Of a stretch of DNA of 64,000 nt, positions 8,593 to 17,329 are shown in pieces. This stretch comes from DATKNA01 sp963755755 (GTDB lineage Bacteria; Actinomycetota; Actinomycetes; Actinomycetales; Kineosporiaceae). The notes under the pieces were generated by a model that was not told the DNA's origin, made no database searches, and was given only the letters and a program-made list of their open reading frames with translations. A program made the translations under genes and the position numbers. The stretch lies in the NCBI GenBank assembly GCA_963755755.1, contig CAVWLJ010000007.1, positions 1 to 64,000 of the forward strand, written 5' to 3'. Position 1 is the first letter of the stretch. The number at the start of each line of letters is the position of its first letter.

Positions 8593-9849
8593 ATGACCCA
8601 CCTCGCCGCTCCGCTCGCGGACCCGGACACCTTCGTCGCCGGTCCGCCCTGGGAGCTGTTCGCGCGGCTGCGCGCCGAGGAGCCGGTGGCGTGGACGCCG
8701 GAGGAGGCACCGCACCACGGCTTCTGGTCGGTCACCCGGCACGCGGACATCGTGAAGGTGAGCCGGGACTGGCAGACGTTCAGCTCGGCGCGCGGGGTGT
8801 CCTTGGAGGAGCTGGACGACGAGCAGCTCACGCACCGGACCTCGCTCATCGACACCGACCCGCCGCGGCACACCGCGCTCCGCAAGCTCGTCGCGCCGCT
8901 GTTCGGGCCGAAGGTCGTGGGCGGCTACGAGACGTTCCTGCGGGGCATCGTCGGCCGGACGCTCGACGACGCGCTCGCGCTCGCCGACCGGGAGGGCGCG
9001 TTCGACCTCGTCGAGCACGTCTCGTCGCAGGTGCCGGTCCGGGTGCTGTGCCGGCTGCTCGACGTCGACGACGACGTGCACACCCGGCTCACGGCCTGGG
9101 GCGACCGGCTCGTCGGGCACACCGACCCCGAGCTCGCCGACGTCCTGCTCGGGAGTGAGGAGTCGGAGCAGTACCGGCTCGTGCCGTTCCGCTCCCCCGC
9201 CGCGCTCGAGGTCTTCGAGTACGGGCGGTCGCTCGCGGCGCAGCGGCGGGCGAACCCCGGGGACGACCTCGTGACGCGCCTCGCGACCGCCACGATCGAC
9301 GGCGATCCGCTTTCGCAGCAGGACTTCGACAACTACTTCCTGCTGCTCGCCCTCGCCGGCCAGGAGACGACGCGGCAGGCCGTGTCGCTCGCGGCGCTCA
9401 CGCTCATCGAGCACCCGGCCGCGCTGACCCGACTGCAGGAGCAGCCCGCGCTGCTCGACGGGACCGCGCTGGACGAGTTCCTGCGCTGGGGTCCGCCGGT
9501 CTACCACATGCGCCGGACGGCGACCCGGGACACCACGATCGGGGACGTCGAGGTGAGGGCCGGGGACAAGATCGCGATGTGGTACCCGAGCGGCAACCGC
9601 GACGAGCGGGCGATCCCGGAGCCTGAGGTCTTCGACGTCGGCCGCACCGGCGTCGACCTGCTGACCTTCGGGAAGGGCGGCCCGCACTTCTGCATGGGCT
9701 CGTTCCTCGCCCGGCTCGAGTTGCGGGTCACGCTGCAGGAGTTCGTGGCGCGGATCGACACGATCCGGCCGGCGGGCGAGCCGGAGCGGCTACGCAGCAC
9801 CTTCGTCAACGGGGTCAAGCGCCTCCCCGTCACCGTCACCCCCCGCTGA
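8593..9849 (+). CDS. Cytochrome P450 monooxygenase (second of pair)
   Basis: 418 aa, ATG behind GGAAGG, 22 nt after the ligase stop. It has the P450 landmarks LAGQETTRQ (I helix), LDEFLRW (ExxR) and FGKGGPHFCMGSFLARLE with Cys367 as heme ligand. Its fingerprint is close to the first P450, and the two share the rare stretch EEPVAW/GDPLHW...GFWSVTRHAD. This suggests tandem duplication followed by insertion of, or around, the ligase gene. No ferredoxin follows: the next genes are on the other strand beyond a palindromic element. The two enzymes may act on successive carbons of one substrate. Confidence 0.95.
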   Translation: MTHLAAPLADPDTFVAGPPWELFARLRAEEPVAWTPEEAPHHGFWSVTRHADIVKVSRDWQTFSSARGVSLEELDDEQLTHRTSLIDTDPPRHTALRKLVAPLFGPKVVGGYETFLRGIVGRTLDDALALADREGAFDLVEHVSSQVPVRVLCRLLDVDDDVHTRLTAWGDRLVGHTDPELADVLLGSEESEQYRLVPFRSPAALEVFEYGRSLAAQRRANPGDDLVTRLATATIDGDPLSQQDFDNYFLLLALAGQETTRQAVSLAALTLIEHPAALTRLQEQPALLDGTALDEFLRWGPPVYHMRRTATRDTTIGDVEVRAGDKIAMWYPSGNRDERAIPEPEVFDVGRTGVDLLTFGKGGPHFCMGSFLARLELRVTLQEFVARIDTIRPAGEPERLRSTFVNGVKRLPVTVTPR

Positions 9850-9880
9850 CCGCCCGCTCATCCCCCCGCTGACCCCCTAG

Positions 9881-9917
9881 CTCGCGCTGATCATGCACTT
9901 CGCGGCGATCATGCACG
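9881..9917. repeat. Dispersed intergenic repeat, copy 1 (37 bp)
   Basis: Two GATCATGCAC units separated by TTCGCG, in the gap between the convergent second P450 and the 9937-10599 gene. The same 37 bp occurs exactly, in reverse orientation, at 49129-49165, also at a convergent junction. Likely a mobile or selected transcription-end element. Confidence 0.8.
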
Positions 9918-9936
9918 CCGGACTCCCGCGGACGCG

Positions 9937-10599
9937 TCAGTGGTCGCCCCACGGCGCGTCCGGAAGGTGCTCGTCCCACGGTCCGTCGGGCGCGCAGTCG
10001 CTGTTCCGGTACCCGTCGGGCATGCGCGGGTACTCGACCAGCCAGTAGGAGCGGGCGAGCCGACGCGCCTGCGCGGCGTCCGCGCCGAGGAGCCGGGCAG
10101 CGACCGCGTCGCGCTGCATCGCCTGGCACTCGGTCCGAGCCTCGTCGGTCTCGCCGGCCATGTGCCGCGACTCATGGCTGAGCACGTGGACGGCCCGCAC
10201 CTCGTCCTCCGACGGGCGGGCGTGGTCGGAGCCGAGGTACTGCGCCAAGGCGTCGCAGGGCTCGCGCTTGATCGTCGTGTGTCGCGCGGGGCGGCCGTCG
10301 GGACCCCAGCTCACGAACCCGAGATCCTGGTCGGTCGCCACCAGCTCCTCCCCGACGGTCTCGCAGTGCACGGTGACCGGTAGGCCGACGAGTCGCGTCG
10401 CGACAGCCGAGAGTTCCCTCTCGAGCCGGGCATGGCGGACCACCGGAACGACCGCGGCGACACCGGCCACGGCGAGGACGACCACCGAGACGACGGGGAA
10501 CCGCCGCAACCGGCCGACGCCGTCGCGGCGGCGTCCCCACCATCGCAACGCCACCCCGGCGGCTGCCACGAACGACGCGACGGCGAACCACGTGAGCAC
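9937..10599 (-). CDS. Membrane protein with a zinc-peptidase-like HESRH motif
   Basis: 220 aa. Two N-terminal hydrophobic helices (about 1-20 and 35-53) anchor a region that is probably extracytoplasmic. That region contains VLSHESRHMAGETDEARTECQAMQ. The HExxH arrangement (HESRH) followed after about seven residues by DEARTE resembles gluzincin peptidases, with Glu as possible third metal ligand. Paired Cys residues (HCET, REPC, TECQ, SDCA) suggest disulfides outside the cell. I do not recognise a named family; peptidase activity is inferred from the motif alone. Confidence 0.6.
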   Translation of the reverse strand: MLTWFAVASFVAAAGVALRWWGRRRDGVGRLRRFPVVSVVVLAVAGVAAVVPVVRHARLERELSAVATRLVGLPVTVHCETVGEELVATDQDLGFVSWGPDGRPARHTTIKREPCDALAQYLGSDHARPSEDEVRAVHVLSHESRHMAGETDEARTECQAMQRDAVAARLLGADAAQARRLARSYWLVEYPRMPDGYRNSDCAPDGPWDEHLPDAPWGDH

Positions 10600-10635
10600 G
10601 AGTGCTGATCGTCAGCGCGGGCGAGCGCCTTGAGG

Positions 10636-11476
10636 TCATCGTCCGGTACGCGCTCGCTGACGGGCCGCCTCGTAGAGGACGACGGTCCCGGCGGCGGCAG
10701 CGTTCAGCGAGCTCGCCGCGCCCTGGATGGGGATCCGCAGGAGGACGTCGCACGCGTCGCGCCAGCCGGCACTGAGCCCGTGGGTCTCGTTGCCGACCAC
10801 GAGGACCGCCGGGCCGGTGAGGTCGTGCTCCGCGACGTCCACCTGTCCGTGCTCGTCCGTGCCGGCGACGATCATCCGGATGCCGCGAGCCCGGATCGCC
10901 TCGACCCAGACGAGCACCTCGCGGTGGCTGTCCACCCGGACGACGGGCACGGCGAAGACCGAGCCGGTGCTCGCCCGGACGGCCCGCGGATCGTAGGGGT
11001 CGGCGGCGTGCCCGCTGACGACGACGCCGGCGGCGCCGAAGGCGTCCGCCGAGCGGATCAGCGTTCCGATGTTCCCGGGCGTGGTCGGGCCGGTCGAAGA
11101 CGACGACGAGCGCGTCCGCGGGCGTGGGGATCCGGTCGAGCCGGTCCTCGGGGAGCTCGACGACGGCGACCAGCTCCGGCGCGTCCTCGTCCTTGCCGCC
11201 CAGCTCTCGGAGCAGGTCGGGAGCGAGGGCGACGACCTCGCCGTCCGGACCGTCTGCGACGTCGGCGAGCAGCTGCCGCGCCCAACGGGAGGGCGTTCCC
11301 GCCTCGTCGTGCAGGAGGGTCCGGATCCGCCACCCGTGCTCGACCGCGAGCGTGATCGGTCGTACGCCCTGGACGACGAAGGCCCCGGCCCGATGCCGCT
11401 TCGTGCGGTTCGTCAGGAGCGCCTGCCACTGCTGGTAGGCGGCGTTCCGCGTGGCGATCCTGGCCGTTCGGGGCAC
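10636..11476 (-). CDS. SpoU/TrmH-family RNA 2'-O-methyltransferase (one frameshift)
   Basis: About 279 aa once one extra base near 11095 is removed. The start is GTG at 11476, 2 nt after the stop of the upstream gene. The N-terminal part (RNAAYQQWQALLTNRTKRHRAGAFVVQGVRPI) resembles the RNA-binding substrate domain of TrmH/RlmB-type enzymes. The C-terminal SPOUT knot domain has RPTTPGNIGTLIRSADAFGA across the break, LVVGNETHGL (motif 2) and IPIQGAASSLNAAAAG (motif 3), which bind SAM in a trefoil knot. It should methylate a ribose 2'-OH in rRNA or tRNA; the site cannot be told. Probably co-transcribed with the decarboxylase-like gene. Confidence 0.85.
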
Positions 11477-11478
11477 GG

Positions 11479-12282
11479 CTACGAGCGTCGCACGAGCGTG
11501 CTGCCGCCGTTCCAGGAGACGCCGATCTGCCGGTAGTACCCGCCGATGATCTCCCGGACGGGCAGCAGGGACGCCGGCTCGTCCCAGGGCGAGTCCGCGA
11601 GCTCGAGCTCGGCGTCGCCCTGCCACGCCGGCCCGAGGTCGGCGTCGTACCCGCCCATCGTCACGACCTCGTCCAGCGCCCAGCCGCCGGCGCGCTCGAT
11701 CGCGCGGACCTGCCGGTGGTGGACCATGGGCAACGCGTTCACGAAGCCGTTCCCCTCGGCAGGGCCCGTGATCCTCAGCCGGGCCGCCGCCAGCCGGTGG
11801 TCGTAGGCGGCGAGCGTCGCGGCGAACCGGCCACCCGGCTCCAGTCGCGCCGTCGCCTTCCCGTGCGGCATCGGGCGGGTCATGTGGATGGAGCCCAGCT
11901 TCTTGGGGTAGCCCTGATGGATGCCGCGGGCGATGGCGAAGTCCGTCGTGACCCAGATGAGCACGCAGCGCGAGTAGGTGCGGCCCTCGAACCGGCATCG
12001 GACGACGACGAACGCCTCCTTGTACTGGCTGCGCGCGGGGTCGAGGAGTTCCTCACCGCCGTCCGAGCACGACTGCCAGTCCGCCCAGATGAAGGCGACG
12101 GCGCCGGGGTCCTCCTCCGCGAGCTCGAGGTCGGCAGGCAGGAGCGCCCGAACCTTCTCGGGATCGGTCCGGTACTCGACAGTGAGCAGATCACCCGAGT
12201 AGTGCCACGGCGGCGGAGGCACGAGCGCCGTCCGGCCGCTCGGCGTCAGCGGCGGCACGAAGCCGAGGAGCTCCGACATCAT
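11479..12282 (-). CDS. Acetoacetate decarboxylase-family protein
   Basis: 267 aa; two Met codons start the frame (12282 and 12279). It spans the acetoacetate decarboxylase fold (PF06314). RALLPADLEL is near the N terminus; the active-site region RGIHQGYPKKLGSIHM carries the paired Lys, one of which forms the Schiff base in true decarboxylases. A conserved acidic segment EAFVVVRCRFEGRTYSRC lies before it. True substrates in this superfamily vary and include aldol-condensation chemistry, so decarboxylation of acetoacetate is only one option. It follows the GATase gene after 42 nt and precedes the RNA methyltransferase. Confidence 0.8.
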   Translation of the reverse strand: MMSELLGFVPPLTPSGRTALVPPPPWHYSGDLLTVEYRTDPEKVRALLPADLELAEEDPGAVAFIWADWQSCSDGGEELLDPARSQYKEAFVVVRCRFEGRTYSRCVLIWVTTDFAIARGIHQGYPKKLGSIHMTRPMPHGKATARLEPGGRFAATLAAYDHRLAAARLRITGPAEGNGFVNALPMVHHRQVRAIERAGGWALDEVVTMGGYDADLGPAWQGDAELELADSPWDEPASLLPVREIIGGYYRQIGVSWNGGSTLVRRS

Positions 12283-12324
12283 CCTCCGATCGTTCGCGCC
12301 CGTACGTAGCAGGGACTGGGAATT

Positions 12325-13035
12325 CTAGGCCGCAGGCGCCGCGACGACCCGGTCGAGGAAGGCGTGGACCAGCCGGCGGGCACGACGCGCGGCAGCAGGC
12401 GCCTCGGCGCGGGTCCGCGCCCGCAGCTCCTCGGCGTCCAGCCCGTGCGCGGTGAGGAACATGGCGCCGCCGTTGGCCAGCCAGCCGTCCAGCTGGCCGG
12501 GCGTGAGCTCGGGGTGGAACTGGACGCCGAGCGAGCGCCCGACGACGAACGCCTGCGATGCCACGGAGGTCCGGGCGAGCTCGCGCGCGCCGGGCGGAAG
12601 CCGCCACCGGTCCTGGTGCCACTGGAACCACGGGCCCGACGGGACCAGCTCCGCATCCTGGGTCGCGATCTCGACCCAGCCGAGCTCGACAGCCGGAGCC
12701 CGCTCGACCGCGCCGCCGAGCGCGGCCGCGAGTGCCTGACCGCCGAAGCAGATGCCGAGCACGGGTACCCCGGCGGCGACTGCAGTGCGGAGCATCGCGA
12801 GCTCCGGGCCGACCCACGAGGCGATGTCCGTGGCCCCGACCGACCAGGGGGCCCCCATCGGCACCACGACGTCGAAGGACGCGGGGTCGGGGAACCTCGC
12901 GTCGACGCCCGGCTCGGCGAAGCGTTCGGCGGGCACGACGAGGAACTCCTCGACGTCGAACCCGCGCTCGGCGAACGCCTCGCCGACCGGACCGGGCGGT
13001 GACACGTGGTCGTGCTGGACGACGAGGGCACGCAT
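12325..13035 (-). CDS. Class I glutamine amidotransferase-like protein
   Basis: 236 aa, ATG start, 7 nt downstream of the permease gene and so probably in one operon with it. The GATase1 triad is complete: nucleophile Cys in LGICFGGQALA (about residue 97) and the His-x-Glu pair in GVQFHPELTP (about 172-174). VPMGAPWSV supplies the oxyanion region. There is no synthetase domain, so it is a stand-alone amidohydrolase of the GMP-synthase-like type. Such proteins hydrolyse gamma-glutamyl amides. Beside an amino-acid/amine permease it may cleave a gamma-glutamylated amine, as PuuD does, but that is inference. Confidence 0.85.
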   Translation of the reverse strand: MRALVVQHDHVSPPGPVGEAFAERGFDVEEFLVVPAERFAEPGVDARFPDPASFDVVVPMGAPWSVGATDIASWVGPELAMLRTAVAAGVPVLGICFGGQALAAALGGAVERAPAVELGWVEIATQDAELVPSGPWFQWHQDRWRLPPGARELARTSVASQAFVVGRSLGVQFHPELTPGQLDGWLANGGAMFLTAHGLDAEELRARTRAEAPAAARRARRLVHAFLDRVVAAPAA

Positions 13036-13042
13036 GCGGCGG

Positions 13043-14563
13043 TCAGCTCACCAGATCCTCGACGGCGTCCTGGTTCTCGCCGCCCCGTCGCACGGCTCCG
13101 AGGACGATGCCGAGCACGAGCACCGCGAACGGCAGGAGCACGAGCACCCACCCGGTGAGGTTGAGACCCCAGGCCTGGGTCGTCGGGTCGACGCCGTCGG
13201 TGACCGTGCCCGCGAGCAGCCCGAAGCGCGACATGAGCAGGTACAGCCCGGCCAGCAGACCGATGCAGGCCAGCGCCGGGGCCACGAGCGTGTGCCAGAC
13301 CCGCCGGTCGTCGCCCGTCCGCCGGAAGAACGCGATGACGGCGATGCAGACGAGCGCCTCGACCACGACGATCGCCACGACGGCGAGCCCGCTGAACCAG
13401 TAGAAGAGGTTGAGCACGGGGTCGAGCCCGCGGCCGGCGAAGAACACGATCACGGCGAACGAGATCACCGACGCGGCGATCGACGCGACGACCGGAGCAC
13501 CCTTCCGGTTGGTGCGGTCGAGCCCGCGGGGCAGCACACCGGCACGGCCCATCGCGAAGAAGTAGCGCGCCGCGGAGTTCTGGAACGCCAGGAGCCCGGC
13601 GAAGAGGCTGGAGAGGACGAGCCAGCTCATGAGGGTCGAGAGCCACGAGCCCACGTAGCGGTCGGCCACCGTGAAGACGACGGCCGCGGGGTCGGCGAGC
13701 GGCGTCCCGTCCACGGTCGAGATCGTCGCGGCCTGGTCGACGACCTTGTCCGCGCCGAGGCCCGTGACGATGGCGAAGCTCGTCAGCGCGAAGAGCACGG
13801 TGATCGCGCTCACCGCCAGGTACGTCGCGCGCGGGACGGTCCGCTTCGGGTCCCGGGACTCCTCCCCGTAGATGGCCGTCGCCTCGAAGCCGATGAACGA
13901 CGCGAACGCGAAGGCCAGGGCGATCCCTGCGCCGCCGGTGAGGCCACCGGCGAAGATGTTCGAGGGTGCGAAGGAGGCGGCCACGTCGACGCCGTCCGCG
14001 CCGCCCTTGGCGAGCACCACCACGGCCAGCAGGAGCAGCGACCCGATCTCCAGGCACATGAGGACGCCGAGCAGTTTCGCCCCGACGTCCACGCTGAGGA
14101 CCGACAGGACGAGCACGACCGCCCACCCGATCAGCGCCCAGACCCACCATGCCCATGACAGGTGCAGTTCGGACTCCATCTGTGACGCCATGAGCGAGCC
14201 GAAGAAGCCGAAGATCGCGAGCTGGACGGCGAGGTAGGCGACCAGGGAGACGAAGGCGCTGCCGACACCGGGCGCGATGCCGAGGCCACGTCCCACGTAC
14301 GCGAAGAAGGCGCCGGTGTTCGTCACGCGATGGCTCATCGCGGCATAGCCCACGCTGAACACGAGCAGCGTGAGCCCGACCACGAGGTAGGCGCCGGGGG
14401 CGGCTGCGCCGTTGCCGGCCACGATCGCGACGGGGACGGCGCCGGTCATGCCGACCAGCGGCGCCGCCGCGGCGACGACGAAGAAGACGATCCCGAGGGT
14501 GCCGAGCCGGTTGGTGCGCAGCGACGTCTCCGGCGTCGCCGCTGGGGCTTCCGTGAGGTCCAC
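13043..14563 (-). CDS. APC-superfamily amino acid/amine permease
   Basis: 506 aa from the GTG at 14563, with GGAGG 5 nt upstream. It has twelve hydrophobic helices. The N-terminal AAAAPLVGMTGAVPVAIVAGNGAAAP is the unwound TM1 region of APC transporters (GxG substrate-binding turn), and FIGFEATAIYGEESRDPKRTVPRA is the conserved TM6-loop signature. It imports an amino acid or amine, probably with H+ or Na+. With the downstream GATase it makes a transporter-hydrolase pair like PuuP-PuuD. Start choice is supported only by the ribosome site. Confidence 0.92.
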   Translation of the reverse strand: MDLTEAPAATPETSLRTNRLGTLGIVFFVVAAAAPLVGMTGAVPVAIVAGNGAAAPGAYLVVGLTLLVFSVGYAAMSHRVTNTGAFFAYVGRGLGIAPGVGSAFVSLVAYLAVQLAIFGFFGSLMASQMESELHLSWAWWVWALIGWAVVLVLSVLSVDVGAKLLGVLMCLEIGSLLLLAVVVLAKGGADGVDVAASFAPSNIFAGGLTGGAGIALAFAFASFIGFEATAIYGEESRDPKRTVPRATYLAVSAITVLFALTSFAIVTGLGADKVVDQAATISTVDGTPLADPAAVVFTVADRYVGSWLSTLMSWLVLSSLFAGLLAFQNSAARYFFAMGRAGVLPRGLDRTNRKGAPVVASIAASVISFAVIVFFAGRGLDPVLNLFYWFSGLAVVAIVVVEALVCIAVIAFFRRTGDDRRVWHTLVAPALACIGLLAGLYLLMSRFGLLAGTVTDGVDPTTQAWGLNLTGWVLVLLPFAVLVLGIVLGAVRRGGENQDAVEDLVS

Positions 14564-14684
14564 GCTGGCCTCCGCCTGTGCCGCTGGGCATCCGGCGCCG
14601 AGTTCGTACGGTGCCGAACGATTGCCGGTACTGTGGCGGCGCACCCGGCTCCCGGTCAAGAGGTTCCAGCGGCTCCGCGCACCC

Positions 14685-15557
14685 TCACACCCCGTCGGAC
14701 ACCTGTCGGTAGCGGGCCTCGAGCAGCGAGTACACCGCGAAGACCACGAACCCGGCGGCGGCGAAGGCGACGAGCGCCCGGCCCATCGTCGTCCGGGACG
14801 ACTCGAGCAGGAGGGCGTCCATGCCCTTCGCCTGCTCCGGGTCGGAGCGGATCCCGGCGATGACGAGGAAGACGCCGACCGGAGCGACGGCAACGCCCCG
14901 CGCGGGGATGCCGACCCGGGCAGTGAGCAGCGTGAGCCGGCGGACTCGCGGGCTCATGGCGTGCTCCCGCAGCGAGTCGGTGAAGTCGCCGCGCGCCGCG
15001 ACGAGGAGCTGCCACGCGCACATCCCCAGCACGACGAGCCCCACGGCCACGAGCAGCGCCCGGCCGTACGGCAGGGCGATGACGCGGCCGGCCGTCGACC
15101 GCTGCTGCTGCTCCGACCCCGCGTCGTGCCTGCCGAGCAGGAACGAGGCGGTCACCCAGGTCATACCCACGTAGATCAGCGCCTGCCCCGCCGTGCTCAA
15201 CCTCCGCCAGCGGCCGTGCCTGTGGTCCCTGATCGCGCCGTAGAGGCGGACGCCGGCGAAGGCGGCGAAACCGACCGCGGCGGCGAGGAGCAGCGAGAAC
15301 CCCAGCGGCGCCCGCGCGACCTGGGTGAGGGCGCCGTTGGCGTTGGCCTGTGCCGATCCGCCGGACCCGCCCGCACCCACGGCGAGCTGCACGGCCAGCA
15401 CCGCGAGGAGCAGGTAGAACAACCCGCGCGCGACGAGCCCGAGCCGCGCCGCCACCCGCAGCGGCCGGGCCGGCTCGTCCGGACGACCGCGCTCGTGCTC
15501 GTCGCCGCCCTCGTCGCGGCCCCGGGCCGAGGACGCGGCGTCCTCGGTTCGGGTCAC
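14685..15557 (-). CDS. DUF1206 membrane protein
   Basis: 290 aa, GTG start. After a charged N-terminal tail of about 35 residues come three repeats of two TM helices, each opening with a helix like ARLGLVARGLFYLLLAVLA, STAGQALIYVGMTW or ARVGIPARGVAVAPVGVFL. This threefold pattern with a conserved GxxARG start is DUF1206. Function unknown; it is common in actinobacteria and some cyanobacteria. Monocistronic by spacing. Confidence 0.85.
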   Translation of the reverse strand: MTRTEDAASSARGRDEGGDEHERGRPDEPARPLRVAARLGLVARGLFYLLLAVLAVQLAVGAGGSGGSAQANANGALTQVARAPLGFSLLLAAAVGFAAFAGVRLYGAIRDHRHGRWRRLSTAGQALIYVGMTWVTASFLLGRHDAGSEQQQRSTAGRVIALPYGRALLVAVGLVVLGMCAWQLLVAARGDFTDSLREHAMSPRVRRLTLLTARVGIPARGVAVAPVGVFLVIAGIRSDPEQAKGMDALLLESSRTTMGRALVAFAAAGFVVFAVYSLLEARYRQVSDGV

Positions 15558-15616
15558 CCGACCACGATGGGCACCGCCCCGGCGGGCCGCACGTCAGCTC
15601 GTCCCGCACACCGGCG

Positions 15617-16618
15617 TCAGTGCGCGACGAGATGCACCACCTCGTACACCACCCAGGCGACCAGCGCGGCCATGGGGATCGTCAGGACCCAGCCTCCGAC
15701 GATGTTCTGCGCGACGCCCCAGCGCACGGCGGACAGTCGCCGGGTCGCACCCGCACCCATGATCGACGAGGTGATCGTGTGCGTGGTCGAGATCGGCGCC
15801 GCGAAGGCGAAGGCGGTGGTGTAGAGGACGGCGGCCGCGGTCGTCTCGGCGGCGAAAGCGTGCGGCGGGTCCAGCTCGATGATCCGCCGGCCGAGGGTGC
15901 GCATGACGCGCCAGCCGCCGGAGTAGGTGCCGAGCGAGATCGCTCCGGCGGCGCCGACGACGACCCAGACCGGGATGTCGTCCGTGCTGCTCTGGTAGCC
16001 GCCGGCGACCAGCGCGAGCACGATGACCCCCATCGTCTTCTGTGCGTCCTGCAGTCCGTGGCCCAGCGCCATTGCGGACGCCGAGGCGATCTGCGCCGAC
16101 CGGAACCGGCGGGTGACCCGGTGCGGGTTCCTCCGCCGGAAGGCCCAGAGGATCGCGAGCATGAAGAGGTAGGTGAGCGAGAACCCGACGACCGGCGACA
16201 CCACCATCGGGATGACGACCTTGTCGACGACCTGGTCCCAGCGGACCACGGTGGCGGAGGCGATGCCGGCGCCGACGAGTCCGCCGATGAGGGCGTGCGA
16301 CGACGACGAGGGCAGCCCGAAGTACCAGGTGACGAGGTTCCACACGATGGCCCCGACGAGCGCGGCCAGCACGACGACCAGGCCATGGGTGCTGTTGCCG
16401 TTCAGCTGGAGGATGTCGCTGACGGTCTTGGCGACCGCCTGGCCGAGGAACGCCCCGACGAAGTTCATGACACCGGCGAGCGCGAGGGCGATCCGCGGCG
16501 TCAGCGCCCGCGTCGAGACGGCGGTCGCGATGGCGTTGGCGGCGTCGTGGAAGCCGTTGGTGTAGTCGAAGCCGAGCCCGAGCACGACGACGACACCGAC
16601 GAGCAGGGCCGTCTCCAC
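15617..16618 (-). CDS. pitA: Low-affinity inorganic phosphate transporter, PitA/PHO4 type
   Basis: 333 aa, GTG start 3 nt after the stop of the PhoU-like gene. Both halves carry the PHO4 signatures: DYTNGFHDAANAIATAVSTRAL near the N terminus, and HGLQDAQKTMGVIVLAL with PISTTHTITSSIMGAGATRR in the second half. GLPSSSSHALIGGLVGAG is the paired motif of the first half. It carries metal-phosphate or Na+/H+-coupled phosphate across the membrane. Length fits the short actinobacterial Pit form. The adjoining DUF47 protein is its usual partner. Confidence 0.95.
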   Translation of the reverse strand: METALLVGVVVVLGLGFDYTNGFHDAANAIATAVSTRALTPRIALALAGVMNFVGAFLGQAVAKTVSDILQLNGNSTHGLVVVLAALVGAIVWNLVTWYFGLPSSSSHALIGGLVGAGIASATVVRWDQVVDKVVIPMVVSPVVGFSLTYLFMLAILWAFRRRNPHRVTRRFRSAQIASASAMALGHGLQDAQKTMGVIVLALVAGGYQSSTDDIPVWVVVGAAGAISLGTYSGGWRVMRTLGRRIIELDPPHAFAAETTAAAVLYTTAFAFAAPISTTHTITSSIMGAGATRRLSAVRWGVAQNIVGGWVLTIPMAALVAWVVYEVVHLVAH

Positions 16619-16621
16619 GGA

Positions 16622-17242
16622 TCAGGCTTCCTTCGCGGCGATCGTCTGCACCGTGTGGGCGACCTGCTCGAAAGCGTCGGCGGCGTCCTCGAGCTCCTCG
16701 ACGATGTCCTTCAGCTTGAGCAGCTCCAGCGGCTCGTACATCCCGCTGAACAGCGTCGCGAGCAATCGCCGGTACGCGCCGTCGGCCTCGTTCTCGAGCC
16801 GGTTGATCTCGACCCAGTAACCGCTCAGCTCCTGCGGCGTCCGGAGTCGGTGCATCGCATCGACCGTGAGGTCGGCGGCACGGCAGAGCACGTCGATCTG
16901 CTGGCCGACGCCCTCCGGGATCTCCACCGGCCGGTACAGCACCACGAGGTCCGCGGCGGCGTCCATGTGGTCGAGGACGTCGTCCAGCCGGCCTGCCAGG
17001 GCGTAGATGTCCTCACGGTCGAAGGGCGTGACGAAGGTGCTGTTGACCGTGCTGAAGAGCTCGTGGGTCGCGTCGTCCCCGGCGTGCTCCGTCTCGCGCA
17101 TCTTGACCGCGATCGCCGGCCGCGAGTCGATGTGGGCCGTCATCTGCTGCTGGAGCAGCCGGGCGCCCGTGACGAGGTTCTCCGCCGCGTTCGCGAACAT
17201 CGCGTAGAAGCGATCGTCCTTCGGCGTCAGTCGCCAGGCCAT
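16622..17242 (-). CDS. DUF47/PhoU-like phosphate transport accessory protein
   Basis: 206 aa, all helical, ATG start. It matches DUF47 (Pit accessory, YkaA/PitR): FYAMFANAAENLVTGARLL at the N terminus, ETEHAGDDATHELF with the acidic metal-site residues, TPFDREDIYALAGRLDDVLDHMDAAAD, and LKDIVEELEDAADAFEQVAHTVQTI near the end. PhoU-like proteins form three-helix bundles with metal clusters and modulate phosphate transport. Promoter-proximal gene of a two-gene operon with pitA. Confidence 0.92.
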   Translation of the reverse strand: MAWRLTPKDDRFYAMFANAAENLVTGARLLQQQMTAHIDSRPAIAVKMRETEHAGDDATHELFSTVNSTFVTPFDREDIYALAGRLDDVLDHMDAAADLVVLYRPVEIPEGVGQQIDVLCRAADLTVDAMHRLRTPQELSGYWVEINRLENEADGAYRRLLATLFSGMYEPLELLKLKDIVEELEDAADAFEQVAHTVQTIAAKEA

Positions 17243-17329
17243 CGGATCGGACCCTCCACCGTCGTCGACATCGTGGTCAGGGTGAACTATGGCGGCCCAT
17301 CTGATGTTCGGCCTCTCGACCTCCGCATG

